From: Psychrobacter sp. I-STPA6b
GTDB lineage: Bacteria > Pseudomonadota > Gammaproteobacteria > Pseudomonadales > Moraxellaceae
Length of the DNA stretch: 64,000 nucleotides
Reading direction: 5' to 3'
Assembly (NCBI RefSeq): GCF_020662265.1
Contig: NZ_VEWM01000057.1
Location: 216,763-280,762, forward strand
The notes below the pieces were generated by a model. The model worked only from the letters and a program-made list of their open reading frames with translations, ran no database searches and was not told the DNA's origin. Made by a program: the position numbers and the translations under genes. This document shows positions 9,216-18,990 of the stretch, in pieces. Each line of letters starts with the position of its first letter. Within the stretch, counting starts at the first letter, position 1.

Positions 9216-12200
9216 ATGACTCAATCATTGACTCGTCCTAACTTTTCGCGTCGCTCGTCCACGACGTTAAAATTATTGACAGCTTCGATGCTACTTATGC
9301 AAATGAATGCAGCAGTAGCAGAAAATGGCAATGGCTCATTTTTTATCAACAATACTGCTACTTCTAGTCACAGTATTGATAATATCGACTTTAACAATAC
9401 ATCAAATGAAGTAACAGCAACTGTCCATACTCTACCTATATACTCTGTTGTTTTAAGCCAACCAGCAAAACAGATAGTCTCACCAGGTCAACAGGTAGAG
9501 TGGTTAAATATATTAACCAATAATGGCTCATATGATGAAACAGTTGAACTGTCTTTTAGTGTCCCTAGTACACTATCAAACTTTGAAGTTTATCAAGACT
9601 TAAATAAAAACGGTAAGATAGATGCTGGTGAGCCAAGCATCAAAGACCAGATCAAAATTGGACAAGGTGAAAGCATCCAGCTAATCGTCAAAGCCTTAGC
9701 CAGTCGAGATATGAAAGACAAATCTACGGCAAGTATCGAAATCGGTGCAACCGTGATTGAAGATACATCTGTTACAGCAAATGCAACTGATGAGCTAGAA
9801 ACTATTGCTCCATCTATTGAGTTTATGAATAGTAGCTTTACAAGCACTACAACAACAGATCAAGTCGGACAAGAAGTCTACGTTCAGACCTCCTATGCCC
9901 AATGTAACATAAATCCCAATTCCCGCGACCAAGTTTGGGTAACGTTACACTCTACAAAAACAAAGGATAGCTACTCACTCAAAGCCATCGAGACTGGTAA
10001 TAATACTGGTATTTTCCATCTATCTGCTCCAACTGAAAATAATGCCAATGCTGTATCAGACAACATCATACAAACCCTACAAGGTGATGTCATCACAGCA
10101 ACACTTGATGCCTGTATCAAGCCCTCAGTTGGCATTAACCAAACACCTAGCTCTAACGACTTTATCAACATCTCGGATAAAATTTCTACAAATATAGAAA
10201 TGAGAGATAACTTACCAAGTTTACAAGTTGTTAAAACTGGTGATGTAACAGAAGCTGAGCTTGGTGACTATGTAAACTATAGCATCAAAGTTACAAACCG
10301 TGGTCTGTCTACTGCCTATGACGTTGACCTAAAAGATGCCCTGCCAAGAGGCTTTGCATACGTCTCTGGTTCTGCTCGAGTCGATGGTAAACCTGTAGCT
10401 GACTTTAATGCTGAAGGTAAATATAAAGTTCTTGGCTTAGATGATCTAAAAGCAGGACAAAGTAAAACTGTTACATATCGAGTACTAATTGGCTCAACAG
10501 CAATTGATGGAGATGGTATTAACCGAGCGACTGCTGTTGGTAAAAGCAATTTAGGGGAGTTCCTGTCCTCTCGAGAATCACAGTGGAAAGTCGATGTCAG
10601 CCGTGGTGTTATCAATACAGATGGTATCATTATCGGTAAAGTATATAATGATATCAACCGTGATGGTATTCAGCAAAAACAAAATGGTGAACTTGGTGTA
10701 GCTGGTGTCCGTATTTATATGGAAAACGGCAACTATGCTGTAACTGATGCAGAAGGTGAGTATAACTTCTACGGTATCAGTGCAAAAACTCACGTTCTAA
10801 AAGTAGACCCTTTAACACTACCAGAAGGTGTCGAACTCATTGACCAAAGTAATCGCAATGCTGGTGACCCCAACAGCTTATTTGTGGATATGAAGTATGG
10901 TGAGCTACACCGTGCAGATTTCGCGATTATTGATGGCATGGGAGACACTACCCAGCGTCTTACTGACATACTTATAGAGCGCAGCAATACAGTTGGTGTA
11001 AAAAACGATACATTAGAAAAAACAGTTCGTAACCAGTTAGCATTAGAACCTAACAACAATACCAATAAAAATAATGTTGACGCCAGTGGATGCAAACAAA
11101 ATAACTCTTTAGATGAAGGGCTAAGCTGTAATACTGCCATTTTAAGAGTAAATGATGACAGTACAAACAATGTTCAGTCATTACAAGTAAACCGTATTGC
11201 GCAACCTGAAGCAGTTCAACTAGAAGAACATTTAAAAAATGTTCCAAATAATAATGTTACATTTATTAATCTAAAAGACCAGCAGCAACTAGACAGTAAA
11301 GTTCAATTAATACAGGTTCAAGCACCACTAGATACCACCTTTACCTTATATGCCAATGGTCAGCCTGTATCGAAAGAAAAAATTGGTAAAACTGCTACCC
11401 AGCAAAAACAATCTGTTTCTGGATATGATTACTATGGCGTACAGCTAAATGCTGGTCATAATACATTACGTGGTGTTGCAAAAGATGCTTCTGGCAATAT
11501 TATTTCTGAACAAAGCATCCAAGTATATGCACCTGAACAACTGCAGGAAATAGACTATCGCACTCAAGAACAACTCGTCACGGCTAATGGACATAGCCAA
11601 TATCAAGTCGTTATCAGCTTAAAAGATAAAGATAATCGTCCATACTTATCACCAACATTTGTTACTATTGATAGTAATATTGGTCGAGTAAACCTAAAAG
11701 ATGAAAGCCCAGATACACCTGGAATACAGACCAGTATTTCTGGTGGTGAATTATTAATACCTGTCATTGCACCAACAAACCCTGGTAAAGGGCAACTAAC
11801 CGTATCAGCAGGTACATTAAAAGAAAGCATTGACCTAGAATTTACACCTCAGCTGCGCCCTCTCATTGCCGTCGGTGTGATAGATGGCTCTGTATCATTT
11901 AAAGGCTTCGATAGTAGTAAAGTCTCTGCTGCACAAGACCTATTTGAACAAGAGCTACAAGAATTCTCTGGTAATGACGACTACTCAACCAATGGTCGTG
12001 CTGCCATGTTCCTAAAAGGGAAAGTGCGTGGTGACTACCTTCTAACACTATCTTATGACAGTGACAAAAAAGGTGAGCGTCTATTCCGTGATATCCAGCC
12101 AGAAGAGTACTACCCTGTCTATGGTGATGCCTCAGCAAAAGGCTTTGATGCACAGTCTAGTAGTCGCCTCTATGTTCGCCTAGATAAAGGACGCTCATAC

Positions 12201-14489
12201 GCGATGTATGGCGATATTAATACCCAAGTAAATAATGATGAAGGTCTAAAACTTGGACAATATAATCGAACATTGACTGGTCTTAAAGCCCAGTATGAAG
12301 ACGATAAGACACGTGTGACTGCATTTGCAGCACAAACCAACACATCTCAAAGTGTTAATGAAACACGTGGCTTGGGTATTTCTGGCCCCTATCCAATATC
12401 AAAAAACTTTGATAATGTACTAGAAAACTCAGAGACAGTTGAAGTCATTACTCGTGATGCAGATAATCCAGGTATTGTTATTTCTCGCCGGAGACTGACT
12501 CGCTTTGCTGATTATGAAATTGATCCAATCAGCCATAGCTTGTACCTTAAAAACCCAATTCCAAGTCAAGACTTTGATGGTAATCCCATCTACTTACAAG
12601 TCACTGTTGAAGTAGATAATGGTGGCGAAGAATACTGGCTAGGTGGTATCTCTGCCAAACGTGATATTACTGATAGGGTTTCAGTAGGTGGTAGCTATGT
12701 CCAGAGTGATAATCCAGAGAATAAAGAAGAGCTTGCCAGTATCAATAGTGTCATTAACTTTAGTGATAACTTAAAACTAATTGCTGAGTATGCACGTAAT
12801 AAAGCTGAAAACCCTAACTACCAGTCAGCTAACCAGATTAATACAACAACAGCTTCAGGACAAGATGTTAAAGGTGATGCTGTACGTGTAGAACTCACTT
12901 ATGATGATAATAATCGCACTCGTGCCAAGGCTTATTACAACGATGCAGATATTGGTTTCGTTACTGGCTCATCACCTATTACTGCCGGACGTACAGAATC
13001 TGGTGCTAGCTTAGACTATCGTATTGGTGATACCCGTAAGACAACCATTAAAGTTGAAGGTGTACTTACCAAAGATCATAAAACAGATGATGTCCAACAA
13101 GGTATCAAAGCCGGTGTTGAACGTCAGCTGACTGACAATATTACAGCAGAAGTTGGAACTCGTTACTATAAAAGAACAGCTGCTGCCTCTCGTGATATAC
13201 AAGCAGCCACTGATGTTGTTTCCTTAACCAACAATACTAGTATTAATGGTGACATCATTAATCAATCAGCACTAGATGCTGTCAATAATGATACCGATAT
13301 TGAAGGTACAACTGTACGTGCTAGAGTGACAGCTCGTCTTCCCCAGTTTAATAAGTCAGTTGTTTTTGCAGAATATGAGCAAGATATTAATCACAGTCAT
13401 CGTAATGCAACCTCGATTGGTGGTGAAACAGCTCTTGGCAACATGGGACGCATATATGCACGCCATGACCTAATTAACAGTTTAACTGGTAGCTATGGTC
13501 TTGATGATACATCTGAAAGACAACGTACTGTAGTCGGATTCGATGCCAACTATATGAAAGACGGTAAGGTCTATAGTGAGTATCGCTCTCGTGATGCTAT
13601 TAGCGCTCGTGAGGCAGAAGCAGCCATTGGTCTAAAAAATAAGTGGTATGTTAGTGATGGACTAACACTAAATACATTGCTAGAGCGTGTTGAGTCTTTA
13701 CAAGGTGAGTCAGATAAAACAACCACTGCTGCCAGTATTGGTGCCGAATACCTCGCAAAAGATAACTATAAAGCCTCTGGAAGATTTGAAAAACGCTGGG
13801 GACAAACCAGTGAAACAACACTTGCTAGTGCAGGCATCGCGTATCGATACAATGAAGACATCACTTTACTAGCTAAAGATATCTACTCAAATACTGATTA
13901 TGATAACGGCTATCGCACTATGAATCGCTTCCAAGTTGGTGCTGCCTACCGAGATACGGATAGCAATCAACTAGATATGCTGGGTAAAGTTGAGTATAGA
14001 ACAGATGACAATGCAACTGGTAATGCACCATATGAAAGAGATGCTCTCATCTGGTCATGGCATGGTAACTACCACCCTACTCGTCCTCTAACTTTATCTG
14101 GACATTACGCTGGTAAGCATACACAGTATAAAGCAGAAAATATCGATAGTAAAAATACTGCCCATGCTGCTTATGTTCGTGGTATGTATGATCTCAATGA
14201 GCGCTGGGATGCTGGTCTACAAGCAGGGACTTATTGGAATGATCAAGCAGATGATTTATCTTATATGCTTGGTGCAGAAGTTGGATATAGCCCTATCACA
14301 AACTTATGGCTATCACTAGGCTATAACTTCGTCGGCTATCAAGATGAAGATATTGCTTATGATGATACCACTGCGCAAGGTGCTTACTTCCGCATGCGCT
14401 TTAAGTTTGATGAAAACTTATTTAAAGGTAAAGATCCTCAGGTTAATAGACGCTTACTTCCTGAACAAGAACCAACCCAAAATCGTTAG
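9216..14489 (+). CDS. Giant outer-membrane protein: DUF11 and SdrD_B-like periplasmic/surface domains plus C-terminal beta-barrel-like region
   Basis: 1757 residues. The N-terminus has a signal peptide with a polar leader (MTQSLTRPNFSRRSSTTLK, then LLTASMLLMQMNAAVA). Domains in order: a beta-rich N-terminal region with an EF-like DLNKNGKIDAGEP loop (about 130); a DUF11 domain at about 335-450 (LQVVKTGDVTEAELGDYVNY); an SdrD_B/carboxypeptidase-regulatory-like domain at about 470-570 (IIGKVYNDINRDGIQ...TDAEGEYNFYGI); an Ig/invasin-like domain at about 790-870; and from about 890 a long region of alternating strands with YYPVYGDASAKGFDAQSSSR and RSYAMYGDINTQ, typical of large outer-membrane barrel proteins. 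The last strand AYFRMRFKF is followed by a 25-residue polar tail. It lies between the DUF11 subunit gene and a periplasmic-protein gene 12 bp downstream. A role as outer-membrane anchor or exporter is inferred. Confidence 0.78.
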   Translation: MTQSLTRPNFSRRSSTTLKLLTASMLLMQMNAAVAENGNGSFFINNTATSSHSIDNIDFNNTSNEVTATVHTLPIYSVVLSQPAKQIVSPGQQVEWLNILTNNGSYDETVELSFSVPSTLSNFEVYQDLNKNGKIDAGEPSIKDQIKIGQGESIQLIVKALASRDMKDKSTASIEIGATVIEDTSVTANATDELETIAPSIEFMNSSFTSTTTTDQVGQEVYVQTSYAQCNINPNSRDQVWVTLHSTKTKDSYSLKAIETGNNTGIFHLSAPTENNANAVSDNIIQTLQGDVITATLDACIKPSVGINQTPSSNDFINISDKISTNIEMRDNLPSLQVVKTGDVTEAELGDYVNYSIKVTNRGLSTAYDVDLKDALPRGFAYVSGSARVDGKPVADFNAEGKYKVLGLDDLKAGQSKTVTYRVLIGSTAIDGDGINRATAVGKSNLGEFLSSRESQWKVDVSRGVINTDGIIIGKVYNDINRDGIQQKQNGELGVAGVRIYMENGNYAVTDAEGEYNFYGISAKTHVLKVDPLTLPEGVELIDQSNRNAGDPNSLFVDMKYGELHRADFAIIDGMGDTTQRLTDILIERSNTVGVKNDTLEKTVRNQLALEPNNNTNKNNVDASGCKQNNSLDEGLSCNTAILRVNDDSTNNVQSLQVNRIAQPEAVQLEEHLKNVPNNNVTFINLKDQQQLDSKVQLIQVQAPLDTTFTLYANGQPVSKEKIGKTATQQKQSVSGYDYYGVQLNAGHNTLRGVAKDASGNIISEQSIQVYAPEQLQEIDYRTQEQLVTANGHSQYQVVISLKDKDNRPYLSPTFVTIDSNIGRVNLKDESPDTPGIQTSISGGELLIPVIAPTNPGKGQLTVSAGTLKESIDLEFTPQLRPLIAVGVIDGSVSFKGFDSSKVSAAQDLFEQELQEFSGNDDYSTNGRAAMFLKGKVRGDYLLTLSYDSDKKGERLFRDIQPEEYYPVYGDASAKGFDAQSSSRLYVRLDKGRSYAMYGDINTQVNNDEGLKLGQYNRTLTGLKAQYEDDKTRVTAFAAQTNTSQSVNETRGLGISGPYPISKNFDNVLENSETVEVITRDADNPGIVISRRRLTRFADYEIDPISHSLYLKNPIPSQDFDGNPIYLQVTVEVDNGGEEYWLGGISAKRDITDRVSVGGSYVQSDNPENKEELASINSVINFSDNLKLIAEYARNKAENPNYQSANQINTTTASGQDVKGDAVRVELTYDDNNRTRAKAYYNDADIGFVTGSSPITAGRTESGASLDYRIGDTRKTTIKVEGVLTKDHKTDDVQQGIKAGVERQLTDNITAEVGTRYYKRTAAASRDIQAATDVVSLTNNTSINGDIINQSALDAVNNDTDIEGTTVRARVTARLPQFNKSVVFAEYEQDINHSHRNATSIGGETALGNMGRIYARHDLINSLTGSYGLDDTSERQRTVVGFDANYMKDGKVYSEYRSRDAISAREAEAAIGLKNKWYVSDGLTLNTLLERVESLQGESDKTTTAASIGAEYLAKDNYKASGRFEKRWGQTSETTLASAGIAYRYNEDITLLAKDIYSNTDYDNGYRTMNRFQVGAAYRDTDSNQLDMLGKVEYRTDDNATGNAPYERDALIWSWHGNYHPTRPLTLSGHYAGKHTQYKAENIDSKNTAHAAYVRGMYDLNERWDAGLQAGTYWNDQADDLSYMLGAEVGYSPITNLWLSLGYNFVGYQDEDIAYDDTTAQGAYFRMRFKFDENLFKGKDPQVNRRLLPEQEPTQNR

Positions 14490-14501
14490 GAATATTTACG
14501 C

Positions 14502-15266
14502 ATGAGCCATACTATCTTATCTTTAGCAAAAACTACGATTTCAGCCGTGGTGCTTGGTCAGCTTGTTCTACTTGGCTCTACCCAAGCATCTGCTGCTACT
14601 GAAATAACTCCATACAACCCTCAAACCTATTGCACACCAGAAATTGAGGCGCAGACATCTCATCCTGACCATGAAAGTCAGATGCGTTATGATATTGACT
14701 GTATGATAACTGAACTAAAACCTTATCAACAATATCAAGGAACTTCATCTAATATTCCCTATTATGCTTATAAAGCTCAGGGTTGGTTAAATTATGCTTA
14801 CAATGAAGATAGTGAAGGTAGCTTAACAGATGCAGGTGCATATGCCTTAAACGAAGCATTAGTAATTCTAGATGCTTTACGCCATAACCAAACTGAGCAA
14901 CTTACACTGGTCACTGATATCCCTCCAACATCAGCACTTATGCGTCCAGACTTATGGGCACAATTAATTGCACTTAAACAAAATAATGCCAGTACCATCT
15001 CTCCTCGAGATTTGGCATATAGTGAAGTACAATTAGTATGGGCTGCTGCAGAGCATTGTGAGCGAGGCTGGCGTCATTCTCGTCAGCACTTCTTAGCCGC
15101 TGAACGATATTTGGATAAAGCGACAAATCTTTATATTGACACATATAACGATTCACAAGCCCAAAAACTACAACAAGATACTCGCAGACTATTTACTTCT
15201 CTTGAAAATCTAGATAGAGAGGATAACCAGTGTTATGGTCAAAAATTTGTAGTAACAGACTATTAG
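14502..15266 (+). CDS. Periplasmic helical protein of the DUF11 locus, unknown function
   Basis: 254 residues with a signal peptide ending near TQASA (about residue 31). It starts 12 bp after the stop of the giant outer-membrane protein, with AGGA upstream, so the two are very likely co-transcribed. The mature part appears mainly helical (YYAYKAQGWLNYAYNEDSEG; LAYSEVQLVWAAAEHCERGW; AAERYLDKATNLYID) and holds several cysteines (TYC, IDC, EHC, QCY), consistent with disulfides in the periplasm. I do not recognise a named family. The repeated helix pairs could be TPR-like, which would fit a periplasmic chaperone or assembly factor for the neighbouring barrel and DUF11 proteins, but this is inference. 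Confidence 0.7.
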   Translation: MSHTILSLAKTTISAVVLGQLVLLGSTQASAATEITPYNPQTYCTPEIEAQTSHPDHESQMRYDIDCMITELKPYQQYQGTSSNIPYYAYKAQGWLNYAYNEDSEGSLTDAGAYALNEALVILDALRHNQTEQLTLVTDIPPTSALMRPDLWAQLIALKQNNASTISPRDLAYSEVQLVWAAAEHCERGWRHSRQHFLAAERYLDKATNLYIDTYNDSQAQKLQQDTRRLFTSLENLDREDNQCYGQKFVVTDY

Positions 15267-15328
15267 TTTAGATGATTTAAATATCAACTTATTTTAAAAG
15301 CCAACATATATATTTGTTTGAATAACAT

Positions 15329-15362
15329 TAAAAAAGCTGACTGTGATGAGTCAGCTTTTTTC
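15329..15362. terminator. Bidirectional terminator between the DUF11 operon and the TetR gene
   Basis: 12-bp perfect stem (15331-15342 with 15349-15360), loop GTGATG, with an A run before and a T run after. It can therefore stop transcription from both convergent genes. Confidence 0.9.
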
Positions 15363-15377
15363 ATATGAACATAGCTA

Positions 15378-16070
15378 CTAATGAGAGCGTCTTGGCAACT
15401 TTTCTGGTAAATAACAGCGTAAATATGCGATAGATGCTATCATTGCTTCTTGAGCATACTCATCTGTTACCTGCTCATAATGGCGAAATGATAACCCAAA
15501 AATACCATGAATAATACTAAAAGTAACCAACATAACCTTTTCTAAATCTTCATATGATGGCATCTCATACTGTGAGGACAAGCGTTGGTATGCCAATTTG
15601 ACAACTTGATTATCCATTCTTTCACCAAACTTATCACCTTCAAAGTCTGGTGTATTAGCACCATAGATAAGCTGTGCTTTAGTAGGGTCTTCTTTTAATA
15701 CACCAACCATTGCTTCTATTAAAGCCTTAACATATCCCTGCCAACGATCAAAATTGTTAATGTCTACCTTTTCCAAGGTTTCCATAATTTCAATGGCATT
15801 TAAAAAACGTAGGGCAAGAAATATCGCTTCAACATTTGGAAAAAAATGATACGCAGAAGCTCTTGGTATACCTGCTTCCACACATACTTCTGCTAAAGTA
15901 ATGTCTTTAACAGGTTTTGTCTCACTTAGCTTTTTTGCACCCATCACTAGTTTTTGACGTCGAATACGCCCTTGCTGGCTAGTAAACTTAAATTTGTTTG
16001 GCACCAATTGTCTAGCTAGCTCAGAATCCACCAGCATGTCTTTAATTGTATTGTCTCGTGATTCAGTCAT
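15378..16070 (-). CDS. TetR-family transcriptional regulator
   Basis: 230 residues from the ATG at 16070; the open frame extends to a TTG at 16082, and GGGAA upstream best fits the inner ATG. An N-terminal extension of about 35 residues precedes the helix-turn-helix (LVMGAKKLSETKPVKDITLA, then VCVEAGIPRASAYHFFPNVE), a typical TetR DNA-binding domain. The C-terminal part (VKALIEAMVGVLKEDPTKAQ...VTFSIIHGIFGLSFRHYEQV) is the helical ligand and dimer domain. It is convergent with the DUF11 operon and lies 390 bp downstream of the metalloprotease-like lipoprotein gene on the same strand. Either could be its target, and a large imperfect palindrome ahead of the lipoprotein gene (18608-18645) is a candidate operator. 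The ligand is unknown. Confidence 0.85.
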   Translation of the reverse strand: MTESRDNTIKDMLVDSELARQLVPNKFKFTSQQGRIRRQKLVMGAKKLSETKPVKDITLAEVCVEAGIPRASAYHFFPNVEAIFLALRFLNAIEIMETLEKVDINNFDRWQGYVKALIEAMVGVLKEDPTKAQLIYGANTPDFEGDKFGERMDNQVVKLAYQRLSSQYEMPSYEDLEKVMLVTFSIIHGIFGLSFRHYEQVTDEYAQEAMIASIAYLRCYLPEKLPRRSH

Positions 16071-16461
16071 GACCATTCCCAATTCGTTTACGACATAATT
16101 CCAAAAATAAATAGTACATTCTATCCAAAACGCTTACAGCAAATGCCAGATATATTTAAAACAAACACTTTCGACATACGGTAAGATATCTCAGATAAAA
16201 AGCAAAAAATCATCATAATAAGCGACTATAACTGATTAATATTCATATTTATTACCTTAAAAGCACATAATATCATGATAAAGTGTACATTCCATCATAA
16301 TATTACTACCACTCAATCACAACTTAATTACGTAAGTTATTGTATTCACAAGTTTATTTTTCTTCATTTAGTGTAAAATTCTAATATAAAATAAGTATCA
16401 TTATGCTAATTAATGACTTTTAAAAAATAAAACTTATAAATAATTCTAAAAACAATATTTA
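16071..16461. other. Intergenic region between the TetR gene and the lipoprotein gene
   Basis: About 390 bp, very AT-rich. I see no coding frame and no strong terminator or palindrome beyond short AT-rich ones such as ATCATGAT. It probably holds the TetR promoter. Confidence 0.4.
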
Positions 16462-18591
16462 TTAATGCGTACCTTTTAGAAAATTAACTTCAGCAACTGT
16501 TGGTGTTTTTGGTGTTTGATGACGTGGTACACCAAGTGGACGACCTAAGTCATCAACTTTTCCACCATATACCATTTGTCTATACTTCATACTATACGGA
16601 ATATTAGAATTTACGCTATGACAGTTGGTATTATAGTAATCAAAATAGCTTGTACCAGTACATAAAGAAACAGGTCTTATAGACTCTAGTTGACGACTGA
16701 CTTGCAACTGTGCTTCTGGCAGTATTTTGGAAACAACGAAAGATACTCTTGGGTTAATCTGTGGATCAGTAATACGGTTCTTTTGTCCTTGAATAATTTG
16801 TGGTCGTTTGGTTTTCGAGTCCATTACCATGACATAACGATTAACACCAAATCGTGTCAACATCATTGCCTCTTCAAACATCATGGCGATATCTTCTTGC
16901 ACTGTATAATAACCATAATCATCATTTGCTCGACCAGAAAAGAACCATTCTGCTACCTGTTTACCACTATATCCCAGTTGCTTAGAACTTGGAGTCTGCC
17001 CTGCATACCAAACTTGGGCTAAATCAGATAGTTGTTTATTGTTGAGGGGATAACTTTCTTCTAATTGACTAGAGACTGTTTGATATCCATTTCTACCAAT
17101 CATATCGTATGCTGCCAACTTTGACAGTTGCTCAATACTATAATTATTTGTACTTGCTAATGTTTGTTGTGATACATAGTCATTGGCATGTGCCAACTCA
17201 TGATAAAGCAAACTGGCTAGAGGTAGAGCTATCGTTTGCAGACTACGACTACGCTCACTCGCATGAGTGGGATAATAGTCTTTGTTATATAAAACACTTC
17301 TATTATCTTTTTCATAGTCAAAATCAAAGAAATAGTTAAATTTCTTAGTATAACCAGCGCGATAGTCTTTTGAATCAGTTAATGTATCCCTTTGTTCTGG
17401 TGTCATCCATAAATAGTCTGCACTTAGATACATTGTGCCTGTGCCACCCCAATAGAAAGAAGGCTTTACATTATCCGAAATAACAATCGCTGTGGTACTG
17501 CGCAATAAACGTTTAAAATCATCATGTTTATCATAATTGCGTAAAAACTTTTCAAAGTTTTCCCCCATCCAATCATGAGAAACCACAACTCTATCCATAA
17601 TATCATCAATTGTTGGCTCTTCTGTTGACTGTCCTATAAAAGGCAAAGCAGCCAGATGACAGAGTCCCTCTGTGTTCACTTTATATGACATAACACAATC
17701 AGGCAGTAAATCTGCAACAGGAGATTGACTGCGATATGCATAATGGTGATTTAACGGAGAGGTAGATAAACAATATTGCCCACTAAGTGGCGAGTCACAG
17801 AAGTAATCTCCTTTTACAACACTACCTGGGCGTAATAAAATATATGCGGTATCTTTGACACTGGGGTCTGCTTTTAGGCTAGCCTCAAACGTCAATACCT
17901 CATCTTCCCATACCTTAGACAAGGTAATTTGTGCCAGCTCACTTTTAGAGTTTTGAGAGATGACAGCATCAGGACCAGAGGTCTGTACAATATTCCACTG
18001 GTCACTTGAGATAGCTTCTCCTGTATCAAAGTATAGACTCACTGTACCATTACTAGTTGCGACTCTATCTACACGTAACCTTGCTTTTTTCTGTTGTGAT
18101 GGATTTGGAACAACATTTACTTTATAGAGAAGGGTATCTATTGTTTGCGGCGCATTATAATGATTTCTTTGCTGAACTGTTAGCTTTAGTGTATAGACAC
18201 CAGGCTTATCAAATACAAACGAACTGGCTGGCTGATGCTCTGCACTAATATGTACATTTTTAGCATCCCCATGTATTACTTTCCATTGATAACTATCAAT
18301 ATCTTGAAAAATTTTTCCTGCCTGCTGTACTGCCAAAAACCCAACTTGCTCACCAACATTAATCGTTCTATTAACATCACCTTGTAGATGATAAAACCCA
18401 CTTACACTGGTTAATGGCTTTACAGAAGGCGTCGGTTGATTTGTATTTGGAGGATTCGGTATTGAAGATGATGAAGGAGATGAATCTGAGCCACCACAAC
18501 CAGTAACATTTAAAGTCATCAATATTGCTATTGCTACTGGTAAAGCTTGTTGTATATATTTTTTATTATAAGATTTATTTAATATCATCAT
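16462..18591 (-). CDS. Large lipoprotein with HELAH zinc-metalloprotease motif and PKD-like domain
   Basis: 709 residues. A lipoprotein signal peptide ends in VTGC (Cys32), followed by a Ser/Pro/Asn-rich linker, so the protein is probably exported and lipid-anchored. Residues about 60-165 look like a PKD or Ig-like fold (INVGEQVGFLAVQQAGKIFQ...DKPGVYTLKLTVQQ), and 165-255 like a second beta domain. The C-terminal half contains HELAH (His464, Glu465, His468), the HExxH zinc-protease signature, and QEDIAMMFEEAMM about 100 residues later could supply the third ligand (Glu566). Cysteines at about 265, 274, 299 and 311 suggest disulfides. I cannot assign a named peptidase family. AAGG precedes the start ATG by 6 bases, and a 17-bp imperfect palindrome lies just upstream. 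Confidence 0.75.
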   Translation of the reverse strand: MMILNKSYNKKYIQQALPVAIAILMTLNVTGCGGSDSSPSSSSIPNPPNTNQPTPSVKPLTSVSGFYHLQGDVNRTINVGEQVGFLAVQQAGKIFQDIDSYQWKVIHGDAKNVHISAEHQPASSFVFDKPGVYTLKLTVQQRNHYNAPQTIDTLLYKVNVVPNPSQQKKARLRVDRVATSNGTVSLYFDTGEAISSDQWNIVQTSGPDAVISQNSKSELAQITLSKVWEDEVLTFEASLKADPSVKDTAYILLRPGSVVKGDYFCDSPLSGQYCLSTSPLNHHYAYRSQSPVADLLPDCVMSYKVNTEGLCHLAALPFIGQSTEEPTIDDIMDRVVVSHDWMGENFEKFLRNYDKHDDFKRLLRSTTAIVISDNVKPSFYWGGTGTMYLSADYLWMTPEQRDTLTDSKDYRAGYTKKFNYFFDFDYEKDNRSVLYNKDYYPTHASERSRSLQTIALPLASLLYHELAHANDYVSQQTLASTNNYSIEQLSKLAAYDMIGRNGYQTVSSQLEESYPLNNKQLSDLAQVWYAGQTPSSKQLGYSGKQVAEWFFSGRANDDYGYYTVQEDIAMMFEEAMMLTRFGVNRYVMVMDSKTKRPQIIQGQKNRITDPQINPRVSFVVSKILPEAQLQVSRQLESIRPVSLCTGTSYFDYYNTNCHSVNSNIPYSMKYRQMVYGGKVDDLGRPLGVPRHQTPKTPTVAEVNFLKGTH

Positions 18592-18607
18592 AAGAACCTT
18601 TTAAACA

Positions 18608-18645
18608 CCTAAGTTAAGTACTATCATAATAGTACCTAACTTGGG
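18608..18645. promoter_or_regulatory. Large imperfect palindrome upstream of the metalloprotease-like lipoprotein gene (operator or 5' hairpin)
   Basis: Arms 18608-18624 and 18629-18645 pair at 15 of 17 positions around the loop CATA. It begins 17 bp upstream of the lipoprotein start codon. It could be a repressor operator (a TetR gene is next door) or an mRNA hairpin next to the ribosome-binding site. There is no T run to make it a terminator. Confidence 0.5.
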
Positions 18646-18746
18646 AATTTTAGAAAAATATAAAAGTATATATGATAATACTAACGTATTTTTTTATAAA
18701 ATGCTGATTTGTTTTTAGCTTTATTAGAAAAATAATATCAAGATAA

Positions 18747-18859
18747 AATCCTTATCCTTGCCATTGAGCCATCGTTACTCGCTCATTGTTACCATAATCT
18801 TTGACGGTGTGTACATTTTTCCAGCCTTGATTAAGTAGCAGTTCTCGTACTGCACTGCC
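18747..18859 (-). pseudogene. Detached copy of the 3' end of prmC
   Basis: This 113-bp stretch matches the end of prmC (19806-19918) in the same orientation with about five mismatches, starting just beyond the prmC stop. It still encodes the last ~37 residues (VRELLLNQGW...NNERVTMAQWQG and stop) in frame, but has no start or upstream domain. Together the two copies bracket the gene at 18991-19785. The copy diverges abruptly at about 18860. Confidence 0.9.
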
Positions 18860-18990
18860 CAACAAAATAAAGCAAGCATCAAACTCTACACTAGATTCTC
18901 ACACAGCAACCATTTGTCTTGTAGTTATACAGTTTACTCTTAAATCAACCCCCAAAAGCCATACTTTGATAGCTATAATTATCATGCATA

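Noticed and set aside
2625..15266. Gram-positive-like sortase-anchored proteins suggested by the SdrD_B-like domains
   Set aside because: No LPXTG motif, C-terminal hydrophobic anchor or sortase gene is present, and the setting is Gram-negative.
16462..18591. Reading the lipoprotein as a PKD-type adhesin only
   Set aside because: The HELAH motif with a plausible third ligand favours a metalloprotease, although this is unproven.
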